Positions 9,188 to 19,331 of a DNA stretch of 64,000 bases are shown here, piece after piece (positions within the stretch are counted from its first letter, which is position 1; the number at the start of each line of letters is the position of its first letter). Origin of the DNA: Pseudomonas sp. N3-W. Lineage in GTDB: Bacteria; Pseudomonadota; Gammaproteobacteria; Pseudomonadales; Pseudomonadaceae. The translations under genes were made by a program, and so were the position numbers. Under the pieces are notes generated by a model. That model ran no database searches. It was not told the origin of the DNA and saw only the letters and a list, made by a program, of their open reading frames with translations. Location of the stretch: the NCBI RefSeq assembly GCF_024970185.1, contig NZ_CP103965.1, forward strand, positions 306,001 to 370,000, written 5' to 3'.

Positions 9188-9346
9188 GTGTCCGGTCTCG
9201 CCAATACGGTTCATTTTTGGCGGCATCTGTTGCCGCCATGCTGCGTTGCCGCTCCTCGCCATAGCCAGCTATGACTCGTCGCGGCGCCTTGTCTGGCGAC
9301 AACAGCCGCTCGCCAAAAAAAGAACTGTATTGACGAGACCGGACAC
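9188..9346. repeat. 159-base imperfect inverted repeat
   Basis: The outer arms begin GTGTCCGGTCTCGCCAATAC on the left, mirrored by the complement of GACGAGACCGGACAC on the right. About 35 bases pair with three mismatches and one single-base gap. Inner arms CTGTTGCCGCCA / TGGCGACAACAG and CCATAGC / GCTATG continue the pairing almost to the centre. The element fills nearly all the space between rfbC and the dctB start. Similar centre sequences are, from memory, dispersed in fluorescens-group genomes; I did not check this. Confidence 0.85.
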
Positions 9347-9383
9347 ACGAGCGCCTGTGGGGACAGGCGCATTATGCCCAGGC

Positions 9384-9929
9384 TCAGGCGAAGACGTCAG
9401 CGTCCTTGAAGAACGCGGCGACGGCGTCCTTGGCGGACAGTTGCGGTGCTTCGTCCAGTTGCCAGTCGATGGCCAGGTCCGGGTCGTCCCAGCGAATGCT
9501 GCGCTCGGCCGACGGGGTGTAGTAATCGGTGGTCTTGTAGAGGAATTCGGCGAACTCGCTCAGTACCACGAAACCGTGAGCGAAGCCTTCCGGGATCCAC
9601 AGCTGGCGATGGTTATCGGCGGACAGGCGAGTCGCCACCCATTTACCGAAATGTGGCGAGCTGCGGCGGATATCCACGGCTACGTCCAGCACTTCACCGG
9701 CCGTTACGCGCACAAGCTTGCCCTGGGTGTTTTGCAGTTGGTAGTGCAAGCCTCGTAGCACGCCTTTTTGCGAGCGCGAATGATTGTCCTGAACGAACTG
9801 GAGTGCCAGCCCGGTAGCGTCTTCGAAAGCCCTGGCGTTGAAACTTTCGTAGAAAAAGCCGCGCTCATCACCAAATACCTTGGTCTCGATGATTAAAACA
9901 CCGGGTAGGTCGGTGGTGACTACGTTCAT
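9384..9929 (-). CDS. rfbC: dTDP-4-dehydrorhamnose 3,5-epimerase
   Basis: 181 residues from MNVVTTDLPGVLIIE, the normal RmlC length; an upstream Met at 10016 would add 29 residues without family support. Cupin-fold landmarks: ERGFFYESFN, FVQDNHSRSQKGVLRGLHYQ, a Lys/Arg substrate pocket and WIPEGFAHGFVVLS. It performs the third step of dTDP-L-rhamnose synthesis. No rmlA, rmlB or rmlD is adjacent, so the rest of the pathway must be elsewhere. Confidence 0.93.
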   Translation of the reverse strand: MNVVTTDLPGVLIIETKVFGDERGFFYESFNARAFEDATGLALQFVQDNHSRSQKGVLRGLHYQLQNTQGKLVRVTAGEVLDVAVDIRRSSPHFGKWVATRLSADNHRQLWIPEGFAHGFVVLSEFAEFLYKTTDYYTPSAERSIRWDDPDLAIDWQLDEAPQLSAKDAVAAFFKDADVFA

Positions 9930-10044
9930 GGGGTTTCTCCAGCAATGGGTGTTGATGGGGCACATTCTTGCGCAAAGTGACGATTGGTGCGAGTGATGCG
10001 GCGTTTCGCCGAGCAAACCCTTCAGGCTTCCGTCACCCAGAACC

Positions 10045-10137
10045 CTGTGGGAGCGAGCCTGCCCGCCAAGACAATGTCACATCAGCATAGTGGCTGTCTG
10101 AGCGATCGCTATCGCGAGCAGGCTCGCTCTCACAATG
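10045..10137. repeat. REP pair (REPIN)
   Basis: Inverted REP cores, CTGTGGGAGCGAGCCTGCCC and CGCGAGCAGGCTCGCTCTCA, flank an unrelated spacer between the divergent rfbC and kinase/aminotransferase genes. The left copy has a C in place of the usual T in CTGCTCGC. Confidence 0.75.
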
Positions 10138-10239
10138 GATTTGTGTTGGTCACCGACAATCCGTCCGCCCCCACGGGGGTTGTGTATTGCCCCCAGCAAT
10201 GGCGATATAAGCGCCTAATAAAATTTCAGGGGTCGTTAC

Positions 10240-13152
10240 ATGCCGCTCGCCACGTTGATTCATCGCGCCAGTTTGCCCGCTCCGCAGATGGGCGCGCAGC
10301 AAGCACTTGAGCTGCTGGAGCGGCATTACGGCTTGAGCGGGACGTTGCAGGCGCTGGGCAGTCAGCAGGATCTGAACTACCGCGTCGATAGCGAGCGTGG
10401 GCGTTTTGTGCTGAAAATCTGCCGGGGTGACTATTCGGCGCTGGAGCTTGAGGCCCAGCACGCCGGGCTCAAGCATCTGGCCGGGCAGCCCGGTGTGCAG
10501 GTGCCGCGAGTGATCGCGGCCAACAATGGCACAGGGCTGCTGTCGCTGGAGGTCGCTGGCCAGGCGGTGCATGTGCGGCTGCTGGACTACATTGAAGGCC
10601 AGTCGCTCACCCACCTCGATCATCTGCCCGGAGCAGTGGTGGCCGGTTTCGGTCGGCTTTGCGGTGAAATGGACCTGGCCCTCGCCGGATTCGACCACCC
10701 GGGTCTTGAGCGCACCCTGCAATGGGACGCCCGCCACGCCAGTGCGCTGATCGGCCATTTGCTGCCGGTTATCCAGGACGACGCGCAGCGGGCGCTGATT
10801 GCCGAGGCCGCAGAGCACGCCGAGCGGCGTTTGCGCCCGCTGGTGGCGAAGTTGCCGGTGCAGCCGATTCACATGGACATTACCGATGACAACGTGGTCT
10901 GGCAGCGCGATGAGCAGCGTCACTGGCAGTTGCAGGGCGTCATCGATTTCGGTGATCTGATTCGCACCTGGCGCATCACTGATCTGTCGGTGACCTGCGC
11001 GGCGCTGCTGCACCATGCCGATGGCGATCCGTTTTACATCCTGCCGGCGGTGCAGGCCTATCACGCGGTCAATCCGTTGCAGCACGAAGAACTGCAGGCG
11101 TTGTGGCCGCTGATCGTCGCTCGGGCGGCGGTGTTGGTGCTCAGTGGCGAACAGCAGGTCAGCGTCGACCCGGAAAATACCTACAGTCGCGACAATCTGA
11201 GCCACGAATGGGAGATTTTCCGCGTGGCGACCTCGGTTCCGCTGGCGCTGATGGAAGCGGCAATTCTGAACGCTGTCGGCCAGAGCCTGCCCGCCATCGG
11301 CAGCGATGGCTTTGCTCCACTGCTGCCAAGCCTGGTGGGCCGCGAGTTTGCCTTGATTGACCTGGGCGTGCTCAGCCCGCACTTCGAGGCAGGTAACTGG
11401 GAGCAGCCAGGTATCGACCAGCGTCTGCTGACCGAAGCGGCTGACGTGCACGGTCTGGCCGCCAGCCGTTATGGGCAATACCGATTGTCCCGCACCCGGC
11501 CGGACAGCGCCGAAGAACCCGACACATGCCCATTACACGTTGAGCTGCGGGTGCCCTATGGCACAGCGGTCGAATCGCCGTTTGCCGGGGTCGTCCATCA
11601 ACCGGCGGCGGGCGTGGTACAGCTGGACGGTCCCCAACTGAGCGTGCGTTTGTGGGGTGTAACCCCGTCCCTGCACAGTGGCGCGGCGCTGGTCAAAGGC
11701 CAGGTGCTGGGCTCGGTCAATGGTCCGCTGATCGTGCAGTTGTGCCGGGGCGCTTCGTTGAATGCGCCGCTGTTTTGCACGCCGTTGCGCGCAGCGGCGT
11801 GGCAGGCGCTATGCCCCTCACCCTCAGCGCTGTTGGGACTGGCTTGTAACGCTGAAGAAGAGCTCGATCCGCACACGCTGCTGGCACGTCGTGACGCCAG
11901 TTTCGCCCGTTCCCAGAAGCACTATTACGTCGCTCCGCCGCGCATCGAACGCGGCTGGCGCAACCATCTGATCGACATGCAGGGACGTTCCTACCTCGAC
12001 ATGCTCAACAACGTTGCGGTGCTCGGTCACGGCCATCCGCGCATGGCCGCCGTCGCCGCGCGTCAGTGGTCGCTGCTCAACACCAACTCGCGTTTCCACT
12101 ATGCGGCGATAGCCGAGTTTTCCGAGCGGCTGCTGAAACTGGCACCGGACTCGATGGACCGTGTGTTTCTGGTCAACAGCGGCACGGAGGCCAATGACCT
12201 GGCGATCCGTCTGGCCTGGGCCTACAGCGGCGGGCGCGACATGCTCAGCGTGCTGGAGGCGTATCACGGCTGGTCGGTGGCGGCGGATGCGGTATCGACG
12301 TCGATTGCCGACAATCCGCAAGCCCTGAGCAGCCGTCCGGACTGGGTGCATCCGGTGACGGCGCCGAACAGTTATCGCGGTGAATTTCGCGGTCAGGACA
12401 GCACGCCGGACTATGTGCGCAGCGTCGAACACAACCTGGAAAAAATCGCTGCGCAAGGACGTCAGCTCGCCGGCTTCATCTGCGAGCCGGTGTACGGCAA
12501 TGCGGGCGGGATTTCGCTGCCGCCGGGGTACTTGAAGCAGGTGTATGCGCTGGTTCACGCTCAGGGCGGCGTGTGCATTGCCGATGAAGTGCAGGTCGGT
12601 TACGGCCGCATGGGCAAGTTTTTCTGGGGTTTTGAAGAGCAAGGCGTGGTGCCCGACATCATCACCATGGCCAAGGGCATGGGCAACGGGCAGCCACTGG
12701 GCGCGGTGATCACCCGACGGGAAATCGCCGAAGCGCTGGAGGCCGAGGGCTATTTCTTTTCCTCGGCGGGTGGCAGCCCGGTCAGTTGCCAGATCGGCAT
12801 GGCGGTGCTGGACGTGATGGAAGAAGAAAAACTCTGGGAAAACGCCCAGATCGTTGGCGGGTATTTCAAGGAGCGTCTTGAAGCGCTGGTCGATATTCAT
12901 CCGCTGGTGGGCGCGGTGCATGGCTCTGGTTTCTATCTGGGCGTCGAGCTGATCCGCAATCGCGAAACTCTGGAACCGGCGACTGAAGAAACCACGGCGC
13001 TGTGTGATCGTCTGCGTGAACTGGGGATCTTCATGCAGCCGACCGGTGACTATCTGAACATCCTCAAGATCAAACCGCCGATGGTCACCTCGCGCCAAAG
13101 CGTGGATTTCTTTGTGGGGATGCTGTCGAAGGTGTTGGGCGAAAATCTATAA
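10240..13152 (+). CDS. Fused APH-type kinase / M23-like / class III aminotransferase
   Basis: 970 residues, three units. Residues about 1-340 form an aminoglycoside-phosphotransferase-like kinase with the catalytic HMDITDDN (from His211) and IDFGD. Residues about 430-530 resemble a degenerate M23 peptidase or lipoyl-type beta fold (PYGTAVESPFAGVV...). Residues about 560-970 are a PLP-dependent class III aminotransferase fold: NSGTEANDLAIRLA, ADEVQVGYGRMG, and the Schiff-base lysine in MAKGMGNG (Lys812). In animals, hydroxylysine kinase and the 5-phosphohydroxylysine phospho-lyase belong to these same two families, so phosphorylate-then-eliminate chemistry on an amino alcohol is a reasonable inference. 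It lies upstream of aguB-aguA but has its own 260-base gap. Confidence 0.85.
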   Translation: MPLATLIHRASLPAPQMGAQQALELLERHYGLSGTLQALGSQQDLNYRVDSERGRFVLKICRGDYSALELEAQHAGLKHLAGQPGVQVPRVIAANNGTGLLSLEVAGQAVHVRLLDYIEGQSLTHLDHLPGAVVAGFGRLCGEMDLALAGFDHPGLERTLQWDARHASALIGHLLPVIQDDAQRALIAEAAEHAERRLRPLVAKLPVQPIHMDITDDNVVWQRDEQRHWQLQGVIDFGDLIRTWRITDLSVTCAALLHHADGDPFYILPAVQAYHAVNPLQHEELQALWPLIVARAAVLVLSGEQQVSVDPENTYSRDNLSHEWEIFRVATSVPLALMEAAILNAVGQSLPAIGSDGFAPLLPSLVGREFALIDLGVLSPHFEAGNWEQPGIDQRLLTEAADVHGLAASRYGQYRLSRTRPDSAEEPDTCPLHVELRVPYGTAVESPFAGVVHQPAAGVVQLDGPQLSVRLWGVTPSLHSGAALVKGQVLGSVNGPLIVQLCRGASLNAPLFCTPLRAAAWQALCPSPSALLGLACNAEEELDPHTLLARRDASFARSQKHYYVAPPRIERGWRNHLIDMQGRSYLDMLNNVAVLGHGHPRMAAVAARQWSLLNTNSRFHYAAIAEFSERLLKLAPDSMDRVFLVNSGTEANDLAIRLAWAYSGGRDMLSVLEAYHGWSVAADAVSTSIADNPQALSSRPDWVHPVTAPNSYRGEFRGQDSTPDYVRSVEHNLEKIAAQGRQLAGFICEPVYGNAGGISLPPGYLKQVYALVHAQGGVCIADEVQVGYGRMGKFFWGFEEQGVVPDIITMAKGMGNGQPLGAVITRREIAEALEAEGYFFSSAGGSPVSCQIGMAVLDVMEEEKLWENAQIVGGYFKERLEALVDIHPLVGAVHGSGFYLGVELIRNRETLEPATEETTALCDRLRELGIFMQPTGDYLNILKIKPPMVTSRQSVDFFVGMLSKVLGENL

Positions 13153-13159
13153 AACGGCA

Positions 13160-13250
13160 CGAGCCAATGTGTGCGGGCTTGCTCGCGAAGGCGGTGTGTC
13201 AGTCAGCATTGATGTCGACTGATACGCCCTCTTCGCGAGCAGAGTTTAGT
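13160..13250. repeat. Degenerate REP pair
   Basis: GCGGGCTTGCTCGCGAAGGCGG and CTTCGCGAGCAG, with the spacer TCAGTCAGCATTGATGTCGACTGAT related to the REPIN at 15.93 kb. The outer GTGGGAGC ends are missing, so this is a decayed copy. An AT-rich stretch leading to aguB follows it. Confidence 0.6.
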
Positions 13251-13410
13251 CGCACTAAGTCGATTATTATCTGTGTTTTATCCGGTATTTCAGATTGTAT
13301 TGGTATTAATCGCTTTTAAAGTCGATTTTTATCGGCTATAAAGTCGCCAATCCATTTCTAACATCGGTCGATGCCCACTCGGCCCCAAGTGCTTGCCCAG
13401 GAGATGATTC

Positions 13411-14289
<879 letters not shown>

Positions 14290-14294
14290 TCACC

Positions 14295-15401
14295 ATGACC
14301 ACGTTACACAGCACACCTCGCGCCGACGGCTTCTACATGCCCGCCGAATGGGCGCCGCAAACCCAGACCTGGATGATCTGGCCCGAGCGCCCGGACAACT
14401 GGCGCCTGGGCGGCAAACCGGCGCAGGCCGCGCATGTGGCGGTGGCCAAGGCCATTGCCCGCTTCGAGCCGGTGACCGTGGCCGTTTCCGCCGGCCAGTA
14501 CGAGAACGCCCGTGCCCGTCTCGACGTGCCGAATATTCGCGTAGTCGAAATGTCCAGCGACGACGCCTGGGTGCGTGACACCGGCCCGACTTTTGTCATC
14601 AACAACAGCGGCGAAGTCCGGGGCGTGAACTGGGATTTCAATTCCTGGGGCGGGTTTGACGGTGGCCTGTATTCGCCGTGGAACCGTGATTCGCAGGTGG
14701 GTGGCAAGATCCTTGAGATCGAACGCAGCCAGCGTTATCGCACCGAGGGCTTCGTGCTCGAAGGCGGCTCGATTCATGTCGATGGCGAAGGCACGCTGAT
14801 CACTACCGAAGAATGCCTGCTCAACCGCAATCGCAATCCGCACCTCAAACGTGCCGAGATCGAAGCAGTGCTCAGCGCCCATCTGGCTGTGGATAAAATC
14901 ATCTGGTTGCCGGACGGTTTGTTCAACGATGAAACCGACGGCCATGTGGATAACTTCTGCTGCTACGTGCGTCCGGGTGAAGTGTTACTGGCCTGGACTG
15001 ACGACCCGCAAGACCCGAACTACCCGCGCTGCCAGGCAGCCATGAACGTGCTGCAAAGCAGCACCGACGCCAAGGGACGCCCGTTCACGGTGCACAAGAT
15101 GCCGATTCCGGGGCCGCTGTATGCGACCGAAGAAGAGTGCGCTGGCGTGGACCCGGTGGACGGCACGCAGGAGCGCAACCCGAGCGTTCGCCTGGCCGGC
15201 TCCTATGTGAATTTCCTGATCGTCAACGGCGGCATCATTGCGCCGAGTTTCGACGATCCGCTGGACGGTCCGGCCAAGGAGATTTTGCAGAACCTGTTCC
15301 CGCAGCACGAAGTCGTCATGGTGCCGGGCCGTGAACTGTTACTGGGAGGCGGTAACATCCACTGCCTTACCCAACAACAGCCTGCACCGCACAAGGAGTG
15401 A
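14295..15401 (+). CDS. aguA: Agmatine deiminase
   Basis: 368 residues of the peptidylarginine-deiminase-like family. Key residues: the [10 protein letters not shown] loop, [10 protein letters not shown] with the catalytic His, and the nucleophile Cys357 in [13 protein letters not shown] near the C terminus. It converts agmatine to N-carbamoylputrescine, the substrate of AguB encoded just upstream. A strong hairpin terminator follows about 70 bases downstream. Confidence 0.96.
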   Translation: MTTLHSTPRADGFYMPAEWAPQTQTWMIWPERPDNWRLGGKPAQAAHVAVAKAIARFEPVTVAVSAGQYENARARLDVPNIRVVEMSSDDAWVRDTGPTFVINNSGEVRGVNWDFNSWGGFDGGLYSPWNRDSQVGGKILEIERSQRYRTEGFVLEGGSIHVDGEGTLITTEECLLNRNRNPHLKRAEIEAVLSAHLAVDKIIWLPDGLFNDETDGHVDNFCCYVRPGEVLLAWTDDPQDPNYPRCQAAMNVLQSSTDAKGRPFTVHKMPIPGPLYATEEECAGVDPVDGTQERNPSVRLAGSYVNFLIVNGGIIAPSFDDPLDGPAKEILQNLFPQHEVVMVPGRELLLGGGNIHCLTQQQPAPHKE

Positions 15402-15470
15402 GTGGGGTTGTAACAGCTTGAGTTGATTGCAAAATCGCTTAAACCCCGAGCGACCCCGGTCGTTTCATGG

Positions 15471-15505
15471 AAAGCCCGCAGCCAGTCTGGACTGCGGGCT
15501 TTTTT
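15471..15505 (+). terminator. aguBA rho-independent terminator
   Basis: AAAGCCCGCAG, an eight-base loop region, CTGCGGGCTT and a run of six T. Confidence 0.9.
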
Positions 15506-15645
15506 GTATCCGCTCATCGACAGGGCAGAAACATTGGCACAGCTCTTGTATCTGTCATGTGGCAAAACAGGGAGGGGAGCACTTCGATGTTCTGTCATAA
15601 ACCTTGGATAAGTTAGCCGCTCACAACCCAGGAGAGAGCGCCGAA

Positions 15646-15858
15646 ATGAACGCCGAAGTGAACGTGGTGAGCGAGCGGACATTGCATCCCCTGGCAGTAA
15701 ACGGCGAATCGCTGCAGGTCCTGGCGCACTGGTTGAAATCCAATGGAACGCGTCAGATCAGGGAACCTGATCCGCGCCGGATGATGATCGAGCGCTACCC
15801 CGCTGGTTTATTCAGCGAGGCGGAACTGGAAGCGTTGTGGGATGTGATGGAAGGATAA
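15646..15858 (+). CDS. Conserved small protein of unknown function
   Basis: 70 residues from MNAEVNVVSERTLHPLAVNG. The start is preferred to one at 15604 because GGAGAGAGCGCCGAA precedes it as a ribosome site. No domain recognised; it is acidic at the C terminus (LFSEAELEALWDVMEG) and has a basic middle (EPDPRRMMIERYP). It lies alone between two terminators. I believe it has pseudomonad homologues, but no function is known to me. Confidence 0.7.
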   Translation: MNAEVNVVSERTLHPLAVNGESLQVLAHWLKSNGTRQIREPDPRRMMIERYPAGLFSEAELEALWDVMEG

Positions 15859-15879
15859 GCGGAACACAAAGGATTGATA

Positions 15880-15909
15880 AAAGCGCTGCCGGGAGGGCGG
15901 CGCTTTTTT
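15880..15909 (+). terminator. Rho-independent terminator
   Basis: AAGCGCTGCC - GGGAG - GGCGGCGCTT followed by five more T, downstream of the 70-residue gene. Confidence 0.85.
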
Positions 15910-15924
15910 ATGGGCGCTGACGAT

Positions 15925-16022
15925 CAAATGTGGGAGCGAGCCTGCTCGCGAAGGCGGTGTATCAGCCGGCATTGATTTCGACGGATAAACCACTTTCGCG
16001 AACAGGCTCGCTCCCACAGGTT
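15925..16022. repeat. REP pair (REPIN)
   Basis: GTGGGAGCGAGCCTGCTCGC and its inverted mate GCGAACAGGCTCGCTCCCAC flank TATCAGCCGGCATTGATTTC, the same internal spacer type as the pair at 5.4 kb. It lies just beyond the siderophore receptor stop codon. Confidence 0.85.
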
Positions 16023-16030
16023 TGGGGTGT

Positions 16031-18127
16031 TTAGAAGCTGTAGGTCCCGGTCACCACCAGGTTACGCGGTGCCCCTGGTTGAATCTGGAATGCACTGGTT
16101 GATGACGCGTAATACGTTTTGTCGCTGATGTTGTTCAGCGCTGCGCGTACATCCCAATCCTTGTGCCGGAACCCGGCCAGGGCGTCCCAGCGTCCATAGC
16201 CCGGCAGCACGGTGGTGTTGAGATTGTCGGCATAGCGCTGGCCAACCAGCGTCAGGCCGGTTTCGGCATACCAGCCCATTTCCGGTTTCCAGGTCAGGAA
16301 CAGGCTACCGTTGTGCTTGGCCACGTTGGTCACGCGCTTGCCTTCCAGGCCGTTGTTGTCCTCCACCACCATAGCGTCCTGCATGCCCACACCACCGCGC
16401 ACGTACCAGTTGCCACCGAGCTTGCCGGCACCGGTCAGTTCGATGTCGCGAGAACGTTGAACACCCGTTTGCACGGTCAGGGTCGGGTTGGCCGGATCGG
16501 TGGTGCGACGGTTGTAGAGCTCCAGCTCGTAGATCGCCAGCGTGGTGCTCAAGCGGTCGTCCAGCCAGTCGCTTTTGACGCCGATTTCCTTCTGCTTGGT
16601 CAGCTCAGGGCTCAAGTCGTTACCGTTGCCGGCAGCACCCGGAGTGATGCCGATCAAACCACCGCCGACCGGTGAAAAGGTTTTGCTCCAGGACGCGTAG
16701 AAGGAATGATTCTGCAGCGGCGTCCACACCAGTCCTACACGCGGGCTGGTGCTGTGGCTGTCACGCTCCTCGGAAATGTCCTTCACCTTGTTGGTCGACT
16801 CGATGTCGAACGTGTCGTAGCGCAGGCCGGCGAGCAGTTGCCATTGATCGTTCAGGCGCAGTTGATCCTGCACGTACACGGCGCGGCTTTCGACTTCGGT
16901 GTGGGTGTTGCTGGCGATTTGCATGCGACCGGTGTGGATCAGGCCCCGATCAGGGTTGTACAGATCCTGTTGCGGCACCGGTGAGCTGCCGGGTCCGCTC
17001 GTGGCGGCGTTGTACAGCTTCGGATCGCGACGCTGGCTGCCGACCTCAAGACCGGTCAGCAGGCGATGTTCCAGGCCGAACGTATCGAACCCGCCTTCCA
17101 GTTCGAGGTTGTTGAAGACGTTGCGGGTGGTCAGGTCCTGCTGCCAGTGCTGGCGAGCATATGTTCCGGGTTTGCTGCCAAAGCCTGTGATGTAGGTATT
17201 GTCGAAATCACTGTCGAGCTTGAACACGCCGAGCGTGTGGCGCAGCTGCCAGTTGTCGCTCAATTCATAGCTGAGTTTCGAACGCAGGGACTGCGCCTTG
17301 TCGTCGATGAAGTCGTTGTTGCTGCCGTAAGTGGTATCCCGACCTACGTCGGCCGGACGCCCGTTGAAGCCAGGAACGCCGCGATCCGGTGTGCGGTTGT
17401 AGCGGCTGTATTCGTACTGCACCAGCCAGTTCAGGTCGGGCGTCAGTTGCCAGCTCATCGATGGCGCGAACAGCTGGCGATTGCCGCTGACGCCATCGCG
17501 AAAGCTGTCCTGGTCCATGTTGCCCATGTTCAGGCGCAGGCTGATGTTCTCGGTCGGATCGGTGCTGAGGTCGGCATACAGGCTGCGCAGATCTTCGCTG
17601 CCGCCTTGGGCTTCGAGGGTCGAGCGACGACCGAACTCCGGCAATTTGCTCACGCGATTGACGATCCCGCCCTGGCTGCCACGGCCATACAACACGGCGG
17701 CTGGACCTTTGAGGACTTCGATGCGCTCGATATTGTGCAGGTCGCGTACGTACTGACTGTCGTCACGGATGCCGTCGAGATAGAAATCGTTGCTGGCGTC
17801 GAAACCTCGGATGCGCAAGCTGTCGAAGCGCGTATCGGCCCCGCTGCTGACGTTGGGAATGCCGCTCAGCGCCGTGCCCAGGTCGTTGGTGCCGTAGTCC
17901 GCCACGTTTGCGGTTTTGATCGAGTCGATGGCTTGCGGCACGTAACGCACCGGTGTTGCCGTGCGGGTGGCGGTGCTGGTTGCCGTGACCCGAGGATCGT
18001 CAGTTTCCATTGCTTCGGCGCTGACAGACGTTTCAGGCAGAACGGTTGTTGCGGCGCAGGTAAAACCGGCAGACAAAAAGGCAGAAAGCCCAAGGGTGAC
18101 GGGCGTAAGGCGGGAAGGGGCAGGCAT
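16031..18127 (-). CDS. TonB-dependent siderophore receptor
   Basis: 698 residues. A signal peptide (about 1-26, ending SAGFTCA) is followed by a plug domain (about 60-165, VPQAIDSI ... RFDSLRIRGFDASNDFYLDG ... IERIEVLKGPAAVLYGRGSQGGIVN) and a 22-strand barrel ending in aromatic Phe (LVVTGTYSF). The plug pattern and length match ferric catecholate/hydroxamate receptors of the Fiu/FepA-like group; the ligand cannot be told from sequence. No N-terminal STN signalling domain is present, so it is not a FecA-type transducer. A possible Fur box lies upstream. Confidence 0.92.
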   Translation of the reverse strand: MPAPSRLTPVTLGLSAFLSAGFTCAATTVLPETSVSAEAMETDDPRVTATSTATRTATPVRYVPQAIDSIKTANVADYGTNDLGTALSGIPNVSSGADTRFDSLRIRGFDASNDFYLDGIRDDSQYVRDLHNIERIEVLKGPAAVLYGRGSQGGIVNRVSKLPEFGRRSTLEAQGGSEDLRSLYADLSTDPTENISLRLNMGNMDQDSFRDGVSGNRQLFAPSMSWQLTPDLNWLVQYEYSRYNRTPDRGVPGFNGRPADVGRDTTYGSNNDFIDDKAQSLRSKLSYELSDNWQLRHTLGVFKLDSDFDNTYITGFGSKPGTYARQHWQQDLTTRNVFNNLELEGGFDTFGLEHRLLTGLEVGSQRRDPKLYNAATSGPGSSPVPQQDLYNPDRGLIHTGRMQIASNTHTEVESRAVYVQDQLRLNDQWQLLAGLRYDTFDIESTNKVKDISEERDSHSTSPRVGLVWTPLQNHSFYASWSKTFSPVGGGLIGITPGAAGNGNDLSPELTKQKEIGVKSDWLDDRLSTTLAIYELELYNRRTTDPANPTLTVQTGVQRSRDIELTGAGKLGGNWYVRGGVGMQDAMVVEDNNGLEGKRVTNVAKHNGSLFLTWKPEMGWYAETGLTLVGQRYADNLNTTVLPGYGRWDALAGFRHKDWDVRAALNNISDKTYYASSTSAFQIQPGAPRNLVVTGTYSF

Positions 18128-18166
18128 CTGAAGCGCATCCGAAAGGTGTCGTTATTCGAGGGCGCG

Positions 18167-18185
18167 AATGGTAATGCTTGTTATT
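18167..18185 (-). promoter_or_regulatory. Possible Fur box
   Basis: AATAACAAGCATTACCATT on the minus strand matches 10 of 19 positions of the GATAATGATAATCATTATC consensus, about 40 bases upstream of the receptor start. The match is weak; gene context is the main support. Confidence 0.4.
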
Positions 18186-18370
18186 TACTTTCGTTAATTA
18201 TTCCTGACTGGCTTCCTGCTTTGATTGTTTCTATATGTGTCTTTCTGCGAAACGCAGGGCATTCGCCCGATCCACGAAACAGACTGAAAGCCATTCCGGC
18301 GTTTTTCTTCATCTGTCTGCGGATTAATCTGCCGGCATCGAACTTTCCTGACTTTTTGCCGGAGCACTTC

Positions 18371-19042
18371 ATGATTCTTCATTACATCTACGACCCCCTG
18401 TGCGGCTGGTGCTACGGCGCGAAACCGCTGGTTCAAGCCGCACAAAATGTGTTGCCCGTGATCGCCCATGGTGGCGGCATGATGACTGGCGCCAATCGCC
18501 AGAGCGTTTCCCCGCAACTGCGCAACTACGTGATGCCCCATGACCGGCGCATCGCCGAGTACACCAGCCAGCCGTTTGGCGAGGCATATTTCGAAGGCTT
18601 GCTGCGGGACGAAACAGCGGTGTTCGACTCCGCTCCACCGATTGCTGCCGTGCTGGCTGCCGAGCAGGTCAGCGGGCATGGCCTGGAGTTGCTGGGACGT
18701 TTGCAGAGTGCGCATTACCTGGAAGGGCGACGTATCGCCGATGAAGCTGTTCTGTTCGAAATCGCCGATGACATGGGTCTTGAACAGGCCGCTTTTCAGG
18801 CTGCTTTCAAGGTTGCCGATACCGGCGGCCATATCAAAACCAGCCGCGCGTTGTTGGCCAAAGTGGGTGGTCAGGGCTTCCCGACGTTTGCGCTGGAACA
18901 GAACGGTCAGTTCACGGTGATCGACATTGGCCCGTGGCTGGGCAAGCCAGAAGCCTTCGCGAAATGGCTGCACCAGGCACTGCCGTCCGCAGTCAATTCA
19001 GCTCCGTTGCAAAGCTGTGGTTTGAACGGCTGCGCTCACTGA
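18371..19042 (+). CDS. DsbA-family thioredoxin-fold protein (CGWC)
   Basis: 223 residues beginning MILHYIYDPLCGWCYGAKPL. The CGWC pair at residues 11-14 is a thioredoxin-type redox site, and VGGQGFPTFALEQNG near residue 180 supplies the cis-proline loop. There is no signal peptide, so it should act in the cytoplasm, as FrnE-like DsbA relatives do. An odd Cys-rich tail (QSCGLNGCAH) ends the protein. It is divergent from the siderophore receptor. Confidence 0.8.
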   Translation: MILHYIYDPLCGWCYGAKPLVQAAQNVLPVIAHGGGMMTGANRQSVSPQLRNYVMPHDRRIAEYTSQPFGEAYFEGLLRDETAVFDSAPPIAAVLAAEQVSGHGLELLGRLQSAHYLEGRRIADEAVLFEIADDMGLEQAAFQAAFKVADTGGHIKTSRALLAKVGGQGFPTFALEQNGQFTVIDIGPWLGKPEAFAKWLHQALPSAVNSAPLQSCGLNGCAH

Positions 19043-19136
19043 ATTCCACTGGCACCTGGGTCATTGCGCGCAATGGGAAATCGTAGGCAACTGATTTCTT
19101 AGACTATTTTTGCCTATTTACAGACGATTCACGAAA

Positions 19137-19166
19137 TTGACACATCGTTGAGGGTCCGGCTAGGAT
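19137..19166 (+). promoter_or_regulatory. Sigma-70-type promoter of a short leader RNA
   Basis: TTGACA (19137-19142) and TAGGAT (19161-19166) are separated by 18 bases. The predicted transcript would start near 19173 and run into the hairpin at 19211-19249, well before the porin start at 19332. Confidence 0.55.
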
Positions 19167-19210
19167 CCGCCCCAACGCCTGTGGCCAACCGCCATGACCC
19201 AAAAAATAAT

Positions 19211-19249
19211 AAAAAGGCCCGCCACGATTTTCCGTGGGCGGGCCTTTTT
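19211..19249 (+). terminator. Hairpin terminator upstream of the porin gene
   Basis: AAAAAGGCCCGCC and GGGCGGGCCTTTTT can pair around a roughly 12-base loop. It lies between the promoter at 19137 and the porin gene, so it would terminate or attenuate the leader. A small frame MTQKIIKRPATIFRG... beginning at 19194 runs through it. Confidence 0.75.
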
Positions 19250-19331
19250 GTTTGCGGGTGAAAAAAGAGCGCATTAGCGCCGTTTCAGCTGTTCGGCACA
19301 GCGCGTATCAACCCGTAATAAGGAAAATAAA

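Noticed and set aside
17066..18370. A plus-strand frame that runs into the CGWC protein from inside the siderophore receptor
   Set aside because: Only the part after ATG 18371 is real; the rest is complementary to the TonB receptor gene.
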